Part shown: positions 1-10,717 of the stretch, piece after piece
Position numbering within the stretch: the first letter of the stretch is position 1
Layout of the letters: every line of letters starts with the position of its first letter
Assembly: GCA_002104905.1 (NCBI GenBank)
Contig: MCFE01000795.1
Location: 1-35,910 of the forward strand
Origin: Basidiobolus meristosporus CBS 931.73
Lineage: Eukaryota; Basidiobolomycota; Basidiobolomycetes; Basidiobolales; Basidiobolaceae
DNA length: 35,910 nt
Direction of reading: 5' to 3'
Made by a program: the position numbers and the translations under genes
Notes under the pieces: model-generated
Told to the model about the DNA's origin: nothing
The model's database searches: none
The model's input: only the letters and a program-made list of their open reading frames with translations

Positions 1-359
1 CTGGGTTCCCATCTTAGATTATATGGATCAGAAACATCTACAATTGGTACTCCCCCCCATACCCTTGAATCTTATATTTACACCTGATTAGCTTTACTCT
101 ATTGAAACAAACATTAGAGATGAAACAAAACATAAATTAGATTACTTATTAGAGAGGTTCTAGACTTTTTAATTGGCTTCTTTATTTGTACTTAGATTAG
201 TTCTTGACTCAGATAAAGATTTCACCAACTTGGTGACTTTCCCTCCCCTACCAACTGCCCTTTGCTACACACTCTTATATCAAAGCTACAACAGTAGTGC
301 TGGCTTCTTTGGCTCAACTGAGATAAAGATTTCACCTGTTAGTGACAGTCTCCCTCCAT
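1..359. other. Intergenic sequence, no gene seen
   Basis: I see no convincing coding region, RNA gene or repeat here. The short open frames (for example 173-361 on plus) lack recognisable motifs. The right part adjoins the dehydrogenase relic that begins about 360. Confidence 0.5.
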
Positions 360-832
360 AACTGGCTGCTTCATTATGTGTGTTAACATTCTCTAGGTAA
401 AAGCTAAATTGTAATATAAAGTTTGGATCAAAAGCAGCAACAGTGTGAGTTGAACTGCCCTGTGGAATGGTTTTCCAAGTCAATGATTTTACTGTTTCTC
501 CCTGACCATTTCATGTGTTGCTAATCAACATGTCAATGGGCTCTACATAGTCATTCACCTCCTTAGCAGCCTGCCAAACCAATGCTAACAAAACGGAGTC
601 ATTAATGGCTGCAGATTTGCCCCTGGCACTTCTTTCTTGATATTGCTGATAGTTTTGTCAAGAGCTCACTTCCCCTGCAAGCAACTATCACTAGTCCCAC
701 ACCGTGTTTTTCAAGCACCTATGCCATCTCTGGCCCAAGACCGCCCCAGGTAGCTCCGGTGATGGTCACAGTCTTCCCTTTGATGTCGGAGAACACTGCT
801 GCAACCTTGTTTCTTTTCCAAATTGGTGGGCC
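360..832 (-). pseudogene. Short-chain dehydrogenase/reductase relic
   Basis: Read on the minus strand, the segment near 805-735 encodes KGKTVTITGATWGGLGPEMA, which resembles the Rossmann nucleotide-binding start of fungal short-chain dehydrogenases (TGxxxGxG). It then hits a TAG and continues VLEKHGVGLVIVACR, the usual second beta strand and Arg. A frame shift follows and another piece reads EVNDYVEPIDMLISNT, like the PIDxLINNAG strand. A stop follows, and then WKTIPQGSSTHTVAAFDP (about 483-430) matches the C-terminal 'QGAATTVxAAxxP' segment of the same family. The catalytic SxnYxxxK region between these pieces is missing. So I see the N-terminal fifth and the C-terminal tail of an SDR, joined by a large internal deletion, with stops and shifts: a dead gene. 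Family assignment is from remembered consensus only; subfamily and substrate cannot be given. Confidence 0.55.
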
Positions 833-3132
833 AGTTTGTATATCACAGCCTGAGTCAACAAGGCTCCATTAATGCATTTGGCTTGGGTTTCCCTTCATCA
901 CTGCTTTGACTGAGCTAGTCAGTGTTCGCCGCTTATTCAGCGTACTCATCCGCAACTGTGGTAGTGATTCGGTCTGCACAATGGGATAATAGTTGCATCT
1001 TTTGTCGCGGATGTTCCTTGATTTTGGGATTGGTGTTGAGGACCACGTAACCACTTGACTCGAAACCAATAGATTGCAATACAATGTATTCCGGTGTGAG
1101 AGAGGGTCGTACGCCATACCACACCGAAGCACGGACAAGCTCAGCAGCAAACATCACCATGGCAATACTACTACCTCAGTAATTTCATCTGTGCTTTGAG
1201 TCTGCTGCCAGGCTGGAGCCCTCAAACCTCCTAGAGATCGAAGCCAGAGGCCTAATACACAAGACCTCGATAATGGTGGCATTTAATCAACTGGAGTGTC
1301 ACGATAACTCAGAATCCTCCCCGCTAGAAGTATTTTGAATAACATCCCACTGTCAAACAGGTAGACCTGTCAATAACCATGATTCTCCAGCACTACCGCC
1401 AACACTGCGGATTGGCCTTTTGACTCCATCCACCCTGGAGTCCGCTTTGGCGGTGCACATCGCATGACTATGAAAGTGTGCAGCCAAGATAAAAGGTTGG
1501 CAGGGGAATCTGGCATGGCTCAACCAATCTGACTGTTTGGGGCTTGACCAGTTCTTTGTGTTATATTCAGCAAAATGAACTCCGGAAGAACGACCAGACA
1601 AAATTAGTCGTGATCCGCAAATGGCTGGAATTTCTGAGCTGCCTCTCGATCGCCCATTTTACTGGAATACATGGATGCTCTGGTCGTGGTGCCACACACT
1701 GATCCCAATTGGCCGAACCAAGCCAATGATAGCTCAGCATTCAACAGTTGTTGTAAGTGTACGGCAAGATTCCTTGCAGTGCTCCAACCCGATCCCACCG
1801 GGATAATCTTCCCAACACCCATCGGATCGATGTGGCAACCACCTACTGCTCAAGCACTCTGTGGTTTCGACTCTGCAACCTGATGGGAGCCGCCACATGA
1901 TGGATGCAACAAAAGCCCATGATTTTCGGGGTCATCGAATGCATACCTGCTTTCTGTGTAACGGGAGGGATGATGGGATGCTTTGGGAAGTGGCAAGCTG
2001 CACAGTGGGATCTTGAGAGCGGTCTGTTGAGGGCATATGGGCTGGGTAGCTTTGCAACCAATACTCGTCCGGCCGTCTTTCATTCGGACTCTTCTGGCCA
2101 GCCCTCTACAGCCATAACCGAGCATCGACCGACACGGTATTTAGATGCAAGCAGCACTACAAACACCAATCTGCCCTATCCCCATACACAATATATACCC
2201 GCATAACGTAGCGTACGCATGCCATACCCTAGGGGGCAGCACCATCAAGATTTCTGCATTGGATGTTGGATGGCTCGCTGAGATGTATATTCCACCACGG
2301 TCATTGGGGCATTTTGCGCAACCAGGCATCCATGACATCAACATTGGACCAAGTCATGTCGCCACTAGCCAATGAACATCCAATGGAAAGGATGAAAGAT
2401 CTCCAATGCGATACTTACATTTAGCCCGACCACTGTGCTGCAGTCTCTAATCCTGGTTGTACCACCCTCCGATCCTAGCGTCCACCCTTTGTAGATCCTA
2501 TTTACAGAAAGGATTGGTGGCCACCTCTGGCCTGCCCCTACCAACTTCCCCTGAAAACCTTCCTCCCACCTCCACCTTTCACATCGGCTTCCACCTATAG
2601 CACGCCCCATGATCCTGATACACGGCTCGTACAGTGCAAATGTGACCCGTACGCCATCCCCATTTCAGTTGGGCTGGGGTGAGCTTGGCCATGCGAGGCT
2701 CACGGTTGTGGCGAATGTGATGTGAAATCCCCCTCGCCACAACCACACTCGGGCACAGCTAGACCGGGCTGGGGAGACGTGATTCCCACCCCCTCTGTGA
2801 AGGCAGATCTGGTGGCGGCAATGTTGGTAGCAATTAGATCTTTATGGTTTCCGGGGTTTATAGTATTCATGGAGTTTGACCACACGCTATTTCCCAAAGA
2901 ACTGGCTGGGGATGGCTTCCCGTTGGCAGCATCGCCGTCCTCCAGGATTTCACGAGGTCTGGATGGTTGTTGGGGGAGGGGAAGATAAGGATAGGCCGGA
3001 TTTCACATCTCCTATTCACAAAACATGGGGATTTTGGGAAGGGAAGGGGAGGGAAAAGGCGAGGAAGGAAGTGGAGGTAGAGGGTAAACTAAGCAAACAA
3101 AAAGTCGGTGGGTTCGAACGATCGTACGCTCC
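833..3132. other. Intergenic sequence with one unassigned ORF
   Basis: About 2.3 kb without a gene I can support. A minus-strand open frame at 933-1160 (75 codons, beginning MVMFAAELVRASVW) looks mildly protein-like and lies just upstream of the dehydrogenase relic on the same strand, but I recognise no family, and it could be chance or a remnant exon. The other frames in 1350-3130 overlap each other on both strands without motifs. The sequence from 2980 to 3100 is purine-rich on the plus strand. It abuts the stop codon of the V-ATPase gene. Confidence 0.4.
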
Positions 3133-4507
3133 TTAGAAGATGGGGATGTAGTTGTTGATTCTTTCCTTCTGCTGCTGTTGAATACATTCGGCGATCCAAA
3201 CGATATTGCGGATCTCCTGCTCCTTCAGCTTCAACCAAGAGTAGAATACTCCGTAGTGGAACTGTTGGTAGAATGCAAGCTTGTTGAGATGGACCTCGTA
3301 CTCGAAAAATTTGTCCTCCAATGTTTTCGACTGTCCCTGTAGCGAGTTGTCGAAGAATGGTCTATATTCGGAGAACACATCACATGCGACCTTGACCTGT
3401 TCGATATCATCGGCACGGGCTAGCTTGGCGCTGCCATCTGGATAGAGGCGTCCAAAGGTGGGGAATAAGTTGGCACGGTCGCTCTTGGAAAGTTCGGTGC
3501 CGAATGAGTTGATGGTGATGTTGATGCTTCGGCGGTCTGCTTCGAACTGGATCCAAAGTTAATGGGATGGATGCTGCAATGACCGAGTGCCTACCACATT
3601 ACCTGGAGAATCTCACCCATGATCTCAGCGGTGGTGGGACCCAGCGTAAGGCAGTAGTGATAGAAGTCTTCTAGGTATGCTTTGTAGAGAGTGTTTCTAA
3701 TGATCTCGATGTTCATCTCATTCAAATCGTTGGCAGACAGACATTCCTTGAAGTAGGGCGCTAGGAGACGAACGGGTCAATAAACGTCACACCGCTCGTT
3801 GGCCAGCTCATGACCTACCTAATGGAGTATCAACAATCACAGTGTTGTATAATTCAGATACGTTGGTAGCTACACAGAGTGCGGGCATGGAATCGAAGAC
3901 ACCCAGAGGATGGCATCTCTCAAGTAGCTCATGGGTGTCACGCTCGTGGAGGGTGCCGGTGATGAGCAAAATCACATTGTCAATCATGTAAGCGTATCTA
4001 CAAATATGCCAGGGACGAGGTGAGTTTTCAAAGGGGTCACGGGATAAGAAACCAAGTTTCCAACGTACGTCAGGTAATCCATGAATTTGGACAGAGGGGG
4101 TACAGCCTGGGTACGGACATATTCGAATTCCTGCACGAGCTTCTCTGTGCACTTCTCAGAGATAACCGAGGTGGCCAGAGGAGAAGCCTCGTTCTGGAGG
4201 AAATTGCCGTAGTCGGTGGAAGCCAATTGGAGCTTGAAATCTAAATTCAACCCAGACGAACGTCGGTTACTCTGCGTTGCAATAACCCAAACAACCAGGT
4301 AAGGTGCCATCACCTGACCATTGTTGGCCCCCATCTGGAGAGGAAAGCGGATACAAAGAGAAAGGAGAAAGTACCTTCCAAATTCTCACACTGGCTCAGG
4401 TTGAGGTACTGGGTACTGTTGAGAATACCCCCACGGAAGCCACGAACGATACCTTCTAGATAGCCATCTTCGACGTTGAAATAAGAGCTTTCAAGGGCGG
4501 TTTGCAT
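3133..4507 (-). CDS. vma6: V-type ATPase subunit d (Vma6), 5 exons
   Basis: Encodes subunit d of the vacuolar proton ATPase. This is the cup-shaped V0 protein on the cytosolic face of the c-ring, which couples the V1 central stalk to the rotor and so supports acidification of vacuole and Golgi. Exons on minus: 4507-4375, 4240-4069, 3997-3819, 3760-3603 and 3546-3133, with GT-AG introns of 134, 71, 58 and 56 nt. The joined frame is open for 351 aa, close to yeast Vma6 (345). Family signatures in order: [19 protein letters not shown] (near residue 9), [57 protein letters not shown], and at the C-terminus [18 protein letters not shown] with the final NNYIPIF. Start: the ATG at 4507 gives the expected short leader before YFN. 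There are no lesions. The neighbours are unrelated. Identification is very secure; the exact exon edges rest on homology and GT-AG fit. Confidence 0.95.
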
Positions 4508-6632
4508 GTTGAATGAGGACTAGGAGAGACAAGGAGTAGCTGAGTAGCAACTAGACACAAATAGAGAAAATGAGGAGATGCAGCGATTGGAAGAGAGAGA
4601 GAGAGTGGAGGGAATTGGGAAATCATACATCACCATCATAGAATTAATACCATTCTGCATTTCGCTCCATCATCATTTGTAATTAAAAGATGTATTATAC
4701 AATTAGCATATGTAACCATCGCAGATAATATTATCGTGTGTTAGGTATTCCCTTATGGCCCCCAGTAAGATCCCTGTTTTGGCTGTGTACCAATCACAAT
4801 GGGGGATTTGATATGAGGTACGCAGAAGCATCCAATCACTGCTGAGTATTGCCCAGGGGTCTCAACACCAAGGATAATTAAGTGAATTTCAAGTAGGTGA
4901 TTCAATTGGAATCGGCTATTGAAAGGCAATGGTTTCCCAATGCCACAAACCTCGGTTTGATCGTTCTATCTGCATACAGCATACCAATCGATATGGGCAT
5001 TGATTCAATTGCCACAATGTCCGGCATTACCAGACCACTACACAAACCTGTCGATGGGGCCTGGGCATTGGCTCGTTGCTGCAACTGCAAATTACCATCT
5101 GACTTCCAAGAAGGTCTCATGCACAAAATTAAGTGCCAGCGGGCCAGTGTTGACAGAAAACGAATTCACCTTAAATCAAATAAGCTTGTTTCTGGGTAAC
5201 TAGTGGTTGTTGTACAATGCTCCAATCTTCTCTACCACACGATTTGTATTGCCACTTTCAGGCGCTGTCCAATGATCTTGACCCATGCTATGGAGACCTA
5301 ATATCACTCAACTTGCACAACCAGCCACATACATCTTCTCCTGTCAAATCGGGCAATTCACTTCCCTTCCCTAAAAATCATCAGGATGCAGCGGGTGTTT
5401 GGCATTGGGAAATCTCGGTGATTTCAGCTCCTCTGCAGCGTGTGATTTCGCTGCTGCGTCGGAGCGTCGGCACAGCGTTTGATCATCACTCGCCCGCTTT
5501 CCTAGTTAAACATGCATGACTTGGTGGCTTGATTAGCCAAGACGAGGACTTAAGCGTTCGGAGGAATCCCCCCCCCGAATGGCAGAGATGCTAAACAGCG
5601 ATAATCCACCGGGAATTCCGGGGTTTGTCCCTATATTGGTAGGAGCCACTTTATATTGCGTTATGGCAGATCTCAGCTCTAGTCAGCCACGGGTGGTTTT
5701 CAGCCCAGTTGAAATATGCTGCTGCATGCACAGGTGGAGCCAATCTCACAATCAGCAGCCATAGAATTCCATAGGTGTGTGTGCGCTGGAGAGTTGGGGC
5801 TTTGGTAGGACCCTAGTACTGGTTGATGGGAGTGGTATGCTCTTATGAAAGCTGGAACACTGGTGCTTGCGGAGGCAAACAAACAGTGAGGCCAGCAGAT
5901 TTTCTGCTGGTGAGTTACAGTTTGGCCTTAAAGAGCTGTACAGTGGGTTCTGAGGTCCTGCCTTGCTGAAGCAGTAACGAGTCTAACCGAGAAGGCCTCC
6001 TCCTGGCTCATCTTGTGCGTATATGAGATGACAGGCCTACTGACCAACTCACATACTAGTCAGTGCCACGTACTGGTTAGTTTCAATCGACACTATTGAA
6101 TCGATGATGTATTTGTGGTAAGCATTTCAGCCTCATCAGATTGGATAACTCAGGCTTGAGAGTCATCTTCAAGACCAATCATGAACGGGAGCGATGTGGG
6201 TGCAATTGCTATTTCTGATTAGATATCGACCCTGCGATTGCTCCAAATCTCTCTCGAGCTTCGAAAATCCACTAGGAATGGAAGGGTGATAGAGCCGGGT
6301 GGGTCATGTGACGGATGGGTTTGACCCGACCCAGCTAATAATAGCGTGAGGCGAAGGGGATCATATCATCGACCGAGTGGAGATTTCGCGTAATATTTCG
6401 TGACAAGAAATCCCCTCTTGTCCGGGTATTTATACATCTTAGGGCGGATCCGGCTCTGAATTTGTTTGGTTTCTTTTCAAGTTACGTGATCCTCAGAGTC
6501 TCAGCGAACTATTGAACTGCCACTACTTGTACATTCTCGCGTTTTATTTTATCCAACCTACTCTTGGAACGGGTCATGAATTTTAACACCACCATTTTAC
6601 CCTTTCTCTCCAGGATATCCAATTCTTTACAC
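4508..6632. other. Intergenic region between vma6 and the HP1 gene (divergent promoters)
   Basis: About 2.1 kb separating two divergently transcribed genes. Open frames such as 4897-5199 and 5217-5519 on plus carry no motif I recognise and have counterparts on the other strand, so I do not call them. A TATA-like TATTTATA at 6425-6432 lies about 200 nt upstream of the HP1 start and may serve it. A pyrimidine-rich stretch ending in CTCTCCAG (about 6602-6613) could be the acceptor of a 5'-leader intron for that gene, but I could not fix a donor. Confidence 0.5.
6425..6432 (+). promoter_or_regulatory. Candidate TATA box of the HP1 gene
   Basis: TATTTATA about 200 nt before the proposed start codon, in a region otherwise without such a motif. 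Assigned by sequence and spacing only. Confidence 0.3.
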
Positions 6633-7544
6633 ATGTCTAGTGCCAAAGATCAGCAGGAAGACATGAAACTCCAGGAGAACGAAGAGGTTGAGGAGCAGAT
6701 CTCTCAGGAGGAGAATGATACAGAGGAGGGGGAGAAGGAGGAAGAGGAAAATATGGAAATGGCCGAGGAAGACACGGAAAAAGCTGAAGAAGTCGCAGAG
6801 GAGGATATGGAAGAGGCTGAGGAGGTCGTAGAGGAAGAAGAGGAGGCGATCGAAGAGAATTCGGAGGAGGAGGAAGAGGAAGAGGAGGAAGCTAAGGCGG
6901 AGGTGTACGTAGTGGAAAAAGTGGTCAACCACCGTAAACGCAAGGTGAGTCCAAGTCGTGCCCTGAATTGCTTTTTCGCTGTTGAAGTAATGCGCGCCCA
7001 ATAGGGAAAAACCCAATATCTGCTCAAATGGAAAGGATACCCAGAGGAGGAGAACACCTGGGAAGACGAGGAAAACCTCTTCTGCCACGAGTTGATCGAG
7101 AAATACCTTAAATCTAAGGAAACACCCAAAAAAACCAGAACCCCCAAATCGAAAGTTCGCTCAAACAAGAGGCGAAGGACTGAGAGCTCTGACGAAGAGA
7201 GTGTGGCGCCACAGGAGCAAAGCGCCGATGAGGAAGATTCCGAAGACTGGGAAAGCCTGGTGAAGGAAGTAGAGACAGTAGAGCGGGACGAATCAGACCA
7301 ACTGAAGGTCTACCTCATATGGTAAATATTTCGTGACGACGCACAACTTGGCCGACATCACTAACGCTACGCCGAAAGGAACAACGGCAAAAGAACTGTT
7401 CACGATGCCGAAGATGCCAACAAGAGATGTCCACAGAAGGTAACAATCGCAGCCCATATCACGCGACCACCGAGAGCCAAGTATTGACCATTTGAATAGG
7501 TGATCGCATTCTACGAGGCACATTTAAGATTCAAGGCAGCCTGA
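6633..7544 (+). CDS. HP1: Heterochromatin protein 1 (Swi6/HP1), chromodomain plus chromoshadow domain
   Basis: Reader of H3K9 methylation in heterochromatin. Exons 6633-6944, 7005-7321, 7379-7439 and 7500-7544; introns of 60, 57 and 60 nt, GT-AG; 244 aa. Residues 1-90 are an extremely acidic Glu/Asp tract. The chromodomain starts at about 91 ([10 protein letters not shown]...) and is split by intron 1. The aromatic cage that holds methyl-lysine is present as Y92, W113 and Y116 ([16 protein letters not shown]). A basic hinge follows ([18 protein letters not shown]), probably nucleic-acid binding. The chromoshadow dimerisation domain runs from D185 ([13 protein letters not shown]) through [11 protein letters not shown] to the end, [13 protein letters not shown]; it is recovered only by splicing introns 2 and 3, since intron 2 otherwise stops translation right after the Trp. 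Start: ATG 6633 opens MSSAKD; an in-frame ATG at 6576 would add 19 residues. An acidic leader this long is notable, though many HP1 proteins carry shorter ones. It probably acts on the transposons seen to the right, but that is inference. Confidence 0.93.
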
Positions 7545-8648
7545 TACACCACTCCGCTTAGATGTTTGCAAACCGAAATCAAATCCTGGTTAACTCTTGA
7601 CTTAGTTCTCGATTTGCGTGGCAGCCCATTGTAATCAATATTAGTAAAGAATTTTGAATCGCACTTATTGGCCGGAGTCCCCGCACCGAATGTGTTACTT
7701 GTCACAATGAATACATTACTAAATACCTCATTTCGACCCTTGACGGTCCATGAAACAATGTCACATACCCAAACACTCGCCACCCCGCCCAAGCAGATGG
7801 TGGAGTTTGCGGTCAAGCACGTGGTGGCCCATGTGCAAGCCAGAGAATCCAGACTTTTCCCTAAACCAACGAGGCCGGGCAAATCATAGTCAATCAGAGG
7901 CCATCTCAATGATAACAACGTTTGAAGGGGAACTTGCCCAGCCTATGGAGCAGGAGGATTGGTGCAACATGGGGCACCGATTCCTTGTGGAGTGTTCCAA
8001 ACCAACCTCTTGCTGCCGCCAGTTGGTTGCGGACTGGCCTCAATTTAGGAATGCAACCAATACCTCCTATCGCTGCCAGGCCAATCCCAACCGTCGCTAG
8101 CACAGGGTGAAGGGTCCGGCAAAGAAATGATTGGGTGGCCAATCAAAAATAAACCTTGTAGAGACAGTGCTTGGATCTAGATGAATGGCTTTGCGTTCTG
8201 AACTGAAGGTTGCAAACCCCCTTTCGACACCCCTTTGCTGTGGCAAGCACGCTGGCGGTCGATGCGAATGGGCTCACGTCCGCCTCTGGTAGCTCTGGGG
8301 AGGTGTCGATGTCGAGGTGGACGTGCTACCTGTGCGAATGAGGAAGGACATGGGGCGAATCCAAGGGATTTGTTGGAATTGGCCCAGTTGCCTAATATGG
8401 TTTGGCTCGATAAACTTCCCTTGTGTCCCATTGCAAATTAAGAAGTTCGATGGATTTCGAGATATCATTTGAAATGTTTCAACAATTGTAAGTTGGTGTG
8501 GTTCTTCTGACTGGTCGGAAGGCCGATTTGGATTGGGAACGACTGGAAACCAGAAAAAAGGAAAAACTTTTTTTGGGCTCTTTCCAGGTCCGTACATGTT
8601 CCGGAATCCCCGTGCTCCGTCAAATCCCACGAGGCCGTTGTTTCCATC
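7545..8648. other. Intergenic, no gene seen
   Basis: About 1.1 kb between the HP1 gene and the arrestin gene. Open frames (7750-8100 plus, 7511-7918 minus, 8274-8630 minus) overlap on opposite strands and show no family motif or plausible splice extension. CCAAT-type motifs occur near 8128-8145. I see nothing else. Confidence 0.45.
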
Positions 8649-8649
8649 T

Positions 8650-8656
8650 TATATAA
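8650..8656 (+). promoter_or_regulatory. TATA box of the arrestin gene
   Basis: TATATAA lies about 170 nt upstream of the arrestin ATG and is followed by a C-rich, A/C-rich leader typical of fungal 5' untranslated regions. Confidence 0.4.
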
Positions 8657-8823
8657 ACCAAGTAAGGGCTGTTGGGGCGGCCATCTGTCTTCCTGATCTT
8701 TGTCCGTTTCCCATAGAAAAACTCTGGTAGTTTGGGGCCTCAGGTGTTCACCGCGCTTCTTCAATACCCTACAGCATTCGTCGTTGCCTTCACTCAACCA
8801 CACCCACCCACAATCCCCTGAGC

Positions 8824-9972
8824 ATGCACTCCCCACGAATTGAGATCCGCCTGCCCGAAAATCACTTGATCCTGCATGGCAGGCCTTCGGAATCCGCAGG
8901 CTGTGTGCTGCGTGGCTCCTTGGTCCTGAATCTTCCAAGCAGCCAAAGAATCAAAAAGATCTCCCTGAATTTCTCCGGGCGTGTGCGACTATCCTGGCCG
9001 GAAGGTAGTGTTCGAAGGACCCTCGCTTGTCTGCGGCTCGTTGCTAACCCATCTTCACCCATAGGTCAATGTGATTTTGTTCAACGCACACACAGCGTGA
9101 GGCGTACCGTGGTGGATCATACCTGGACTTTCTTAGACGCCACCAAGAAGTCGAAATCGTTGTCCAGCGGGCAGCATGTGTACGACTTCGAGCTCCCCTT
9201 GAGCGGGGACATCCCCGAAACGGTCAGAACTGAGCATGGCGCTATAGAGTACGAGCTCATCGCTCATGTGGAGCGACCCAAGTTCTATTCTAACTATTCG
9301 GCGTCCCGGGATGTGCTCATCAAGCGACAGGTTCCCTCCACCGCCACCGAGCTGATGCAGTCCGTGGTGATCGCTGACCATTGGGAGGAGAAGCTCGCTT
9401 ACGAGTTCTTTGTGCCCTGCAAGGCCTTCGGCGAGGGCGAGTCCATCACCGTGAGCTACCGGCTCCGCCCCTTGGTGGAGGGGTTGCAGGTGCAGCGTGT
9501 CAGTTGCGCCCTCAAAGAGTATGTTCGCTACGAGTCCAGCGACTCTTCCGCACATCGGATCAACTCCCATCAGATCTGCTTCGACGAGGACACCCAGCCG
9601 CGCAAGATCGCCGAACTCATCGAGAAGGAGACCACTGTCATTGTGCCGAAGGCTTTGGAGATGATCCAGTATGACTGCGAAACTGATCTGATCCAGATTC
9701 GACACAAGCTGAAGGCGCAGATTGAAGTGGTCGAGTCCGATGGTACGGTGACCAAGATCCTGGCCGCCATCCCCATATTGATTATCCCGGGGACCCTGGA
9801 GGACGCCCTGGACTGTCTACCTAGATACGAATTAGGCATCCCGTTGCCTGACTACGAGAGCATCGTAGCCGGCGCCGTCGCTAGACTCTCCCTTCTCCTG
9901 GAAGCCAGCGAGCTGCCGCCGACATATGAAGCCTTGAACGAGCCGGTCGCCCCAACCATCTCCACCTACTAG
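8824..9972 (+). CDS. Alpha-arrestin (arrestin-related trafficking adaptor) with PPxY motif
   Basis: Adaptor of the alpha-arrestin class, which recruits a Nedd4/Rsp5-type (HulA) ubiquitin ligase to plasma-membrane transporters or signalling receptors. The N-terminal arrestin fold opens with IEIRLPENHLILHG and RGSLVLNLPSSQRIKKISL. The C-terminal arrestin fold begins about where AYEFFVPCKAFGEGESITV is read and includes IRHKLKAQIEVVESDG. Near the end is LPPTYEAL, a PPxY motif for WW domains, with a second weaker LPDY just before it. An intron at 9005-9064 (60 nt; donor GTAGTG, branch GCTAACC, acceptor CATAG) is a multiple of three and has no stop, so the unspliced frame reads through (382 aa); the spliced form is 362 aa and restores RLSWPEGQCDF. 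It is much shorter than CreD-type arrestins of about 600 aa, lacking their long tail. It is closest in layout to CreD/Rog3-like ARTs, but I would not assign an orthologue. A poly(A) signal lies at 10151. Confidence 0.85.
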   Translation: MHSPRIEIRLPENHLILHGRPSESAGCVLRGSLVLNLPSSQRIKKISLNFSGRVRLSWPEGSVRRTLACLRLVANPSSPIGQCDFVQRTHSVRRTVVDHTWTFLDATKKSKSLSSGQHVYDFELPLSGDIPETVRTEHGAIEYELIAHVERPKFYSNYSASRDVLIKRQVPSTATELMQSVVIADHWEEKLAYEFFVPCKAFGEGESITVSYRLRPLVEGLQVQRVSCALKEYVRYESSDSSAHRINSHQICFDEDTQPRKIAELIEKETTVIVPKALEMIQYDCETDLIQIRHKLKAQIEVVESDGTVTKILAAIPILIIPGTLEDALDCLPRYELGIPLPDYESIVAGAVARLSLLLEASELPPTYEALNEPVAPTISTY

Positions 9973-10717
9973 GCCGAGCATTTCAAGACCCACCCCCTGC
10001 CCCCTACACACTCCGACGAACCCAATCAGCCATAGATTTCGGAGCACCAAGACAATCCATGATCCCAACCGCTCCAACCCCTCGAACCGATTATCTCTGT
10101 AAATTATAGAATCCCCAGTGTAAACCAGATATATATCTATTATGCATATCAATAAACCCTGCAATTCTTCCATCAGCCCCATCGAGTGGATGAGACCCGC
10201 TCCGCACCATGAATTCCCATGGGAGCCACAGTCCTGCGCCCAGCGGGCCGGCCATTCGCGGACTTTGCCCGGTTGCTGTTTGGGGGTATGGGTGTGGATG
10301 CGAGGGGATTTCTCCGATGCATATCCGGGCGAATACCCGCATTGGGTTTAAGCGAAAACCCATTTGGGGCCGCTAAATCATGCTCATCAAATAGCCATAA
10401 TAGTCCCAACGATCCAGCCGATCTCCCGTGCGAGTCACAGCCGGGGGATTACCATATTGCCGAGCCGCCGAAGCACCATCGTTGCAGAGACTCGATTCGA
10501 TGCGGTTCACTTTAACATAACGCCCACAGGATCAAACTGATGGCTCGGATTGAGATGGGCAGTGGGGCCGTGGTTGAAGTGGTGTTTATTCGTCTACTAT
10601 TTCACAAAACAGGAGCTCGAGGTAAGAGGGTACGCAGATTGATATGACTTGGGTTAAATAGTCTCTCCGGGACGGCCGTTTGAAGAATATGCTCGCCCCC
10701 GTTGCGGAGTGCGTTTC
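9973..10717. other. 3' region between two convergent genes
   Basis: The arrestin and alpha/beta hydrolase genes converge here. Apart from the AATAAA at 10151 I see no gene; the open frames at 10142-10515 and 10091-10409 are mutually antisense and featureless. Confidence 0.45.
10151..10156 (+). terminator. Polyadenylation signal AATAAA of the arrestin gene
   Basis: Canonical AATAAA about 180 nt after the arrestin stop codon, preceded by TATATATCTATTATGCAT, which resembles a fungal upstream efficiency element. Confidence 0.5.

Noticed and set aside
3105-3128. GGTTCGAACG, like a tRNA B box
   Set aside because: No A box, acceptor pairing or cloverleaf can be drawn around it.
4897-5519. 100-codon plus-strand ORFs
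   Set aside because: No family motif, and part of the first is also open on the opposite strand; not supported as genes.
6627-7168. Two minus-strand ORFs of over 150 codons, Leu/Phe-rich or Ser-rich
   Set aside because: They are antisense shadows of the HP1 acidic GAR-codon tract and chromodomain; composition is forced by the plus-strand gene.
9133-9705. 190-codon minus-strand ORF
   Set aside because: Antisense of the arrestin coding sequence in a GC-rich stretch; no motif.
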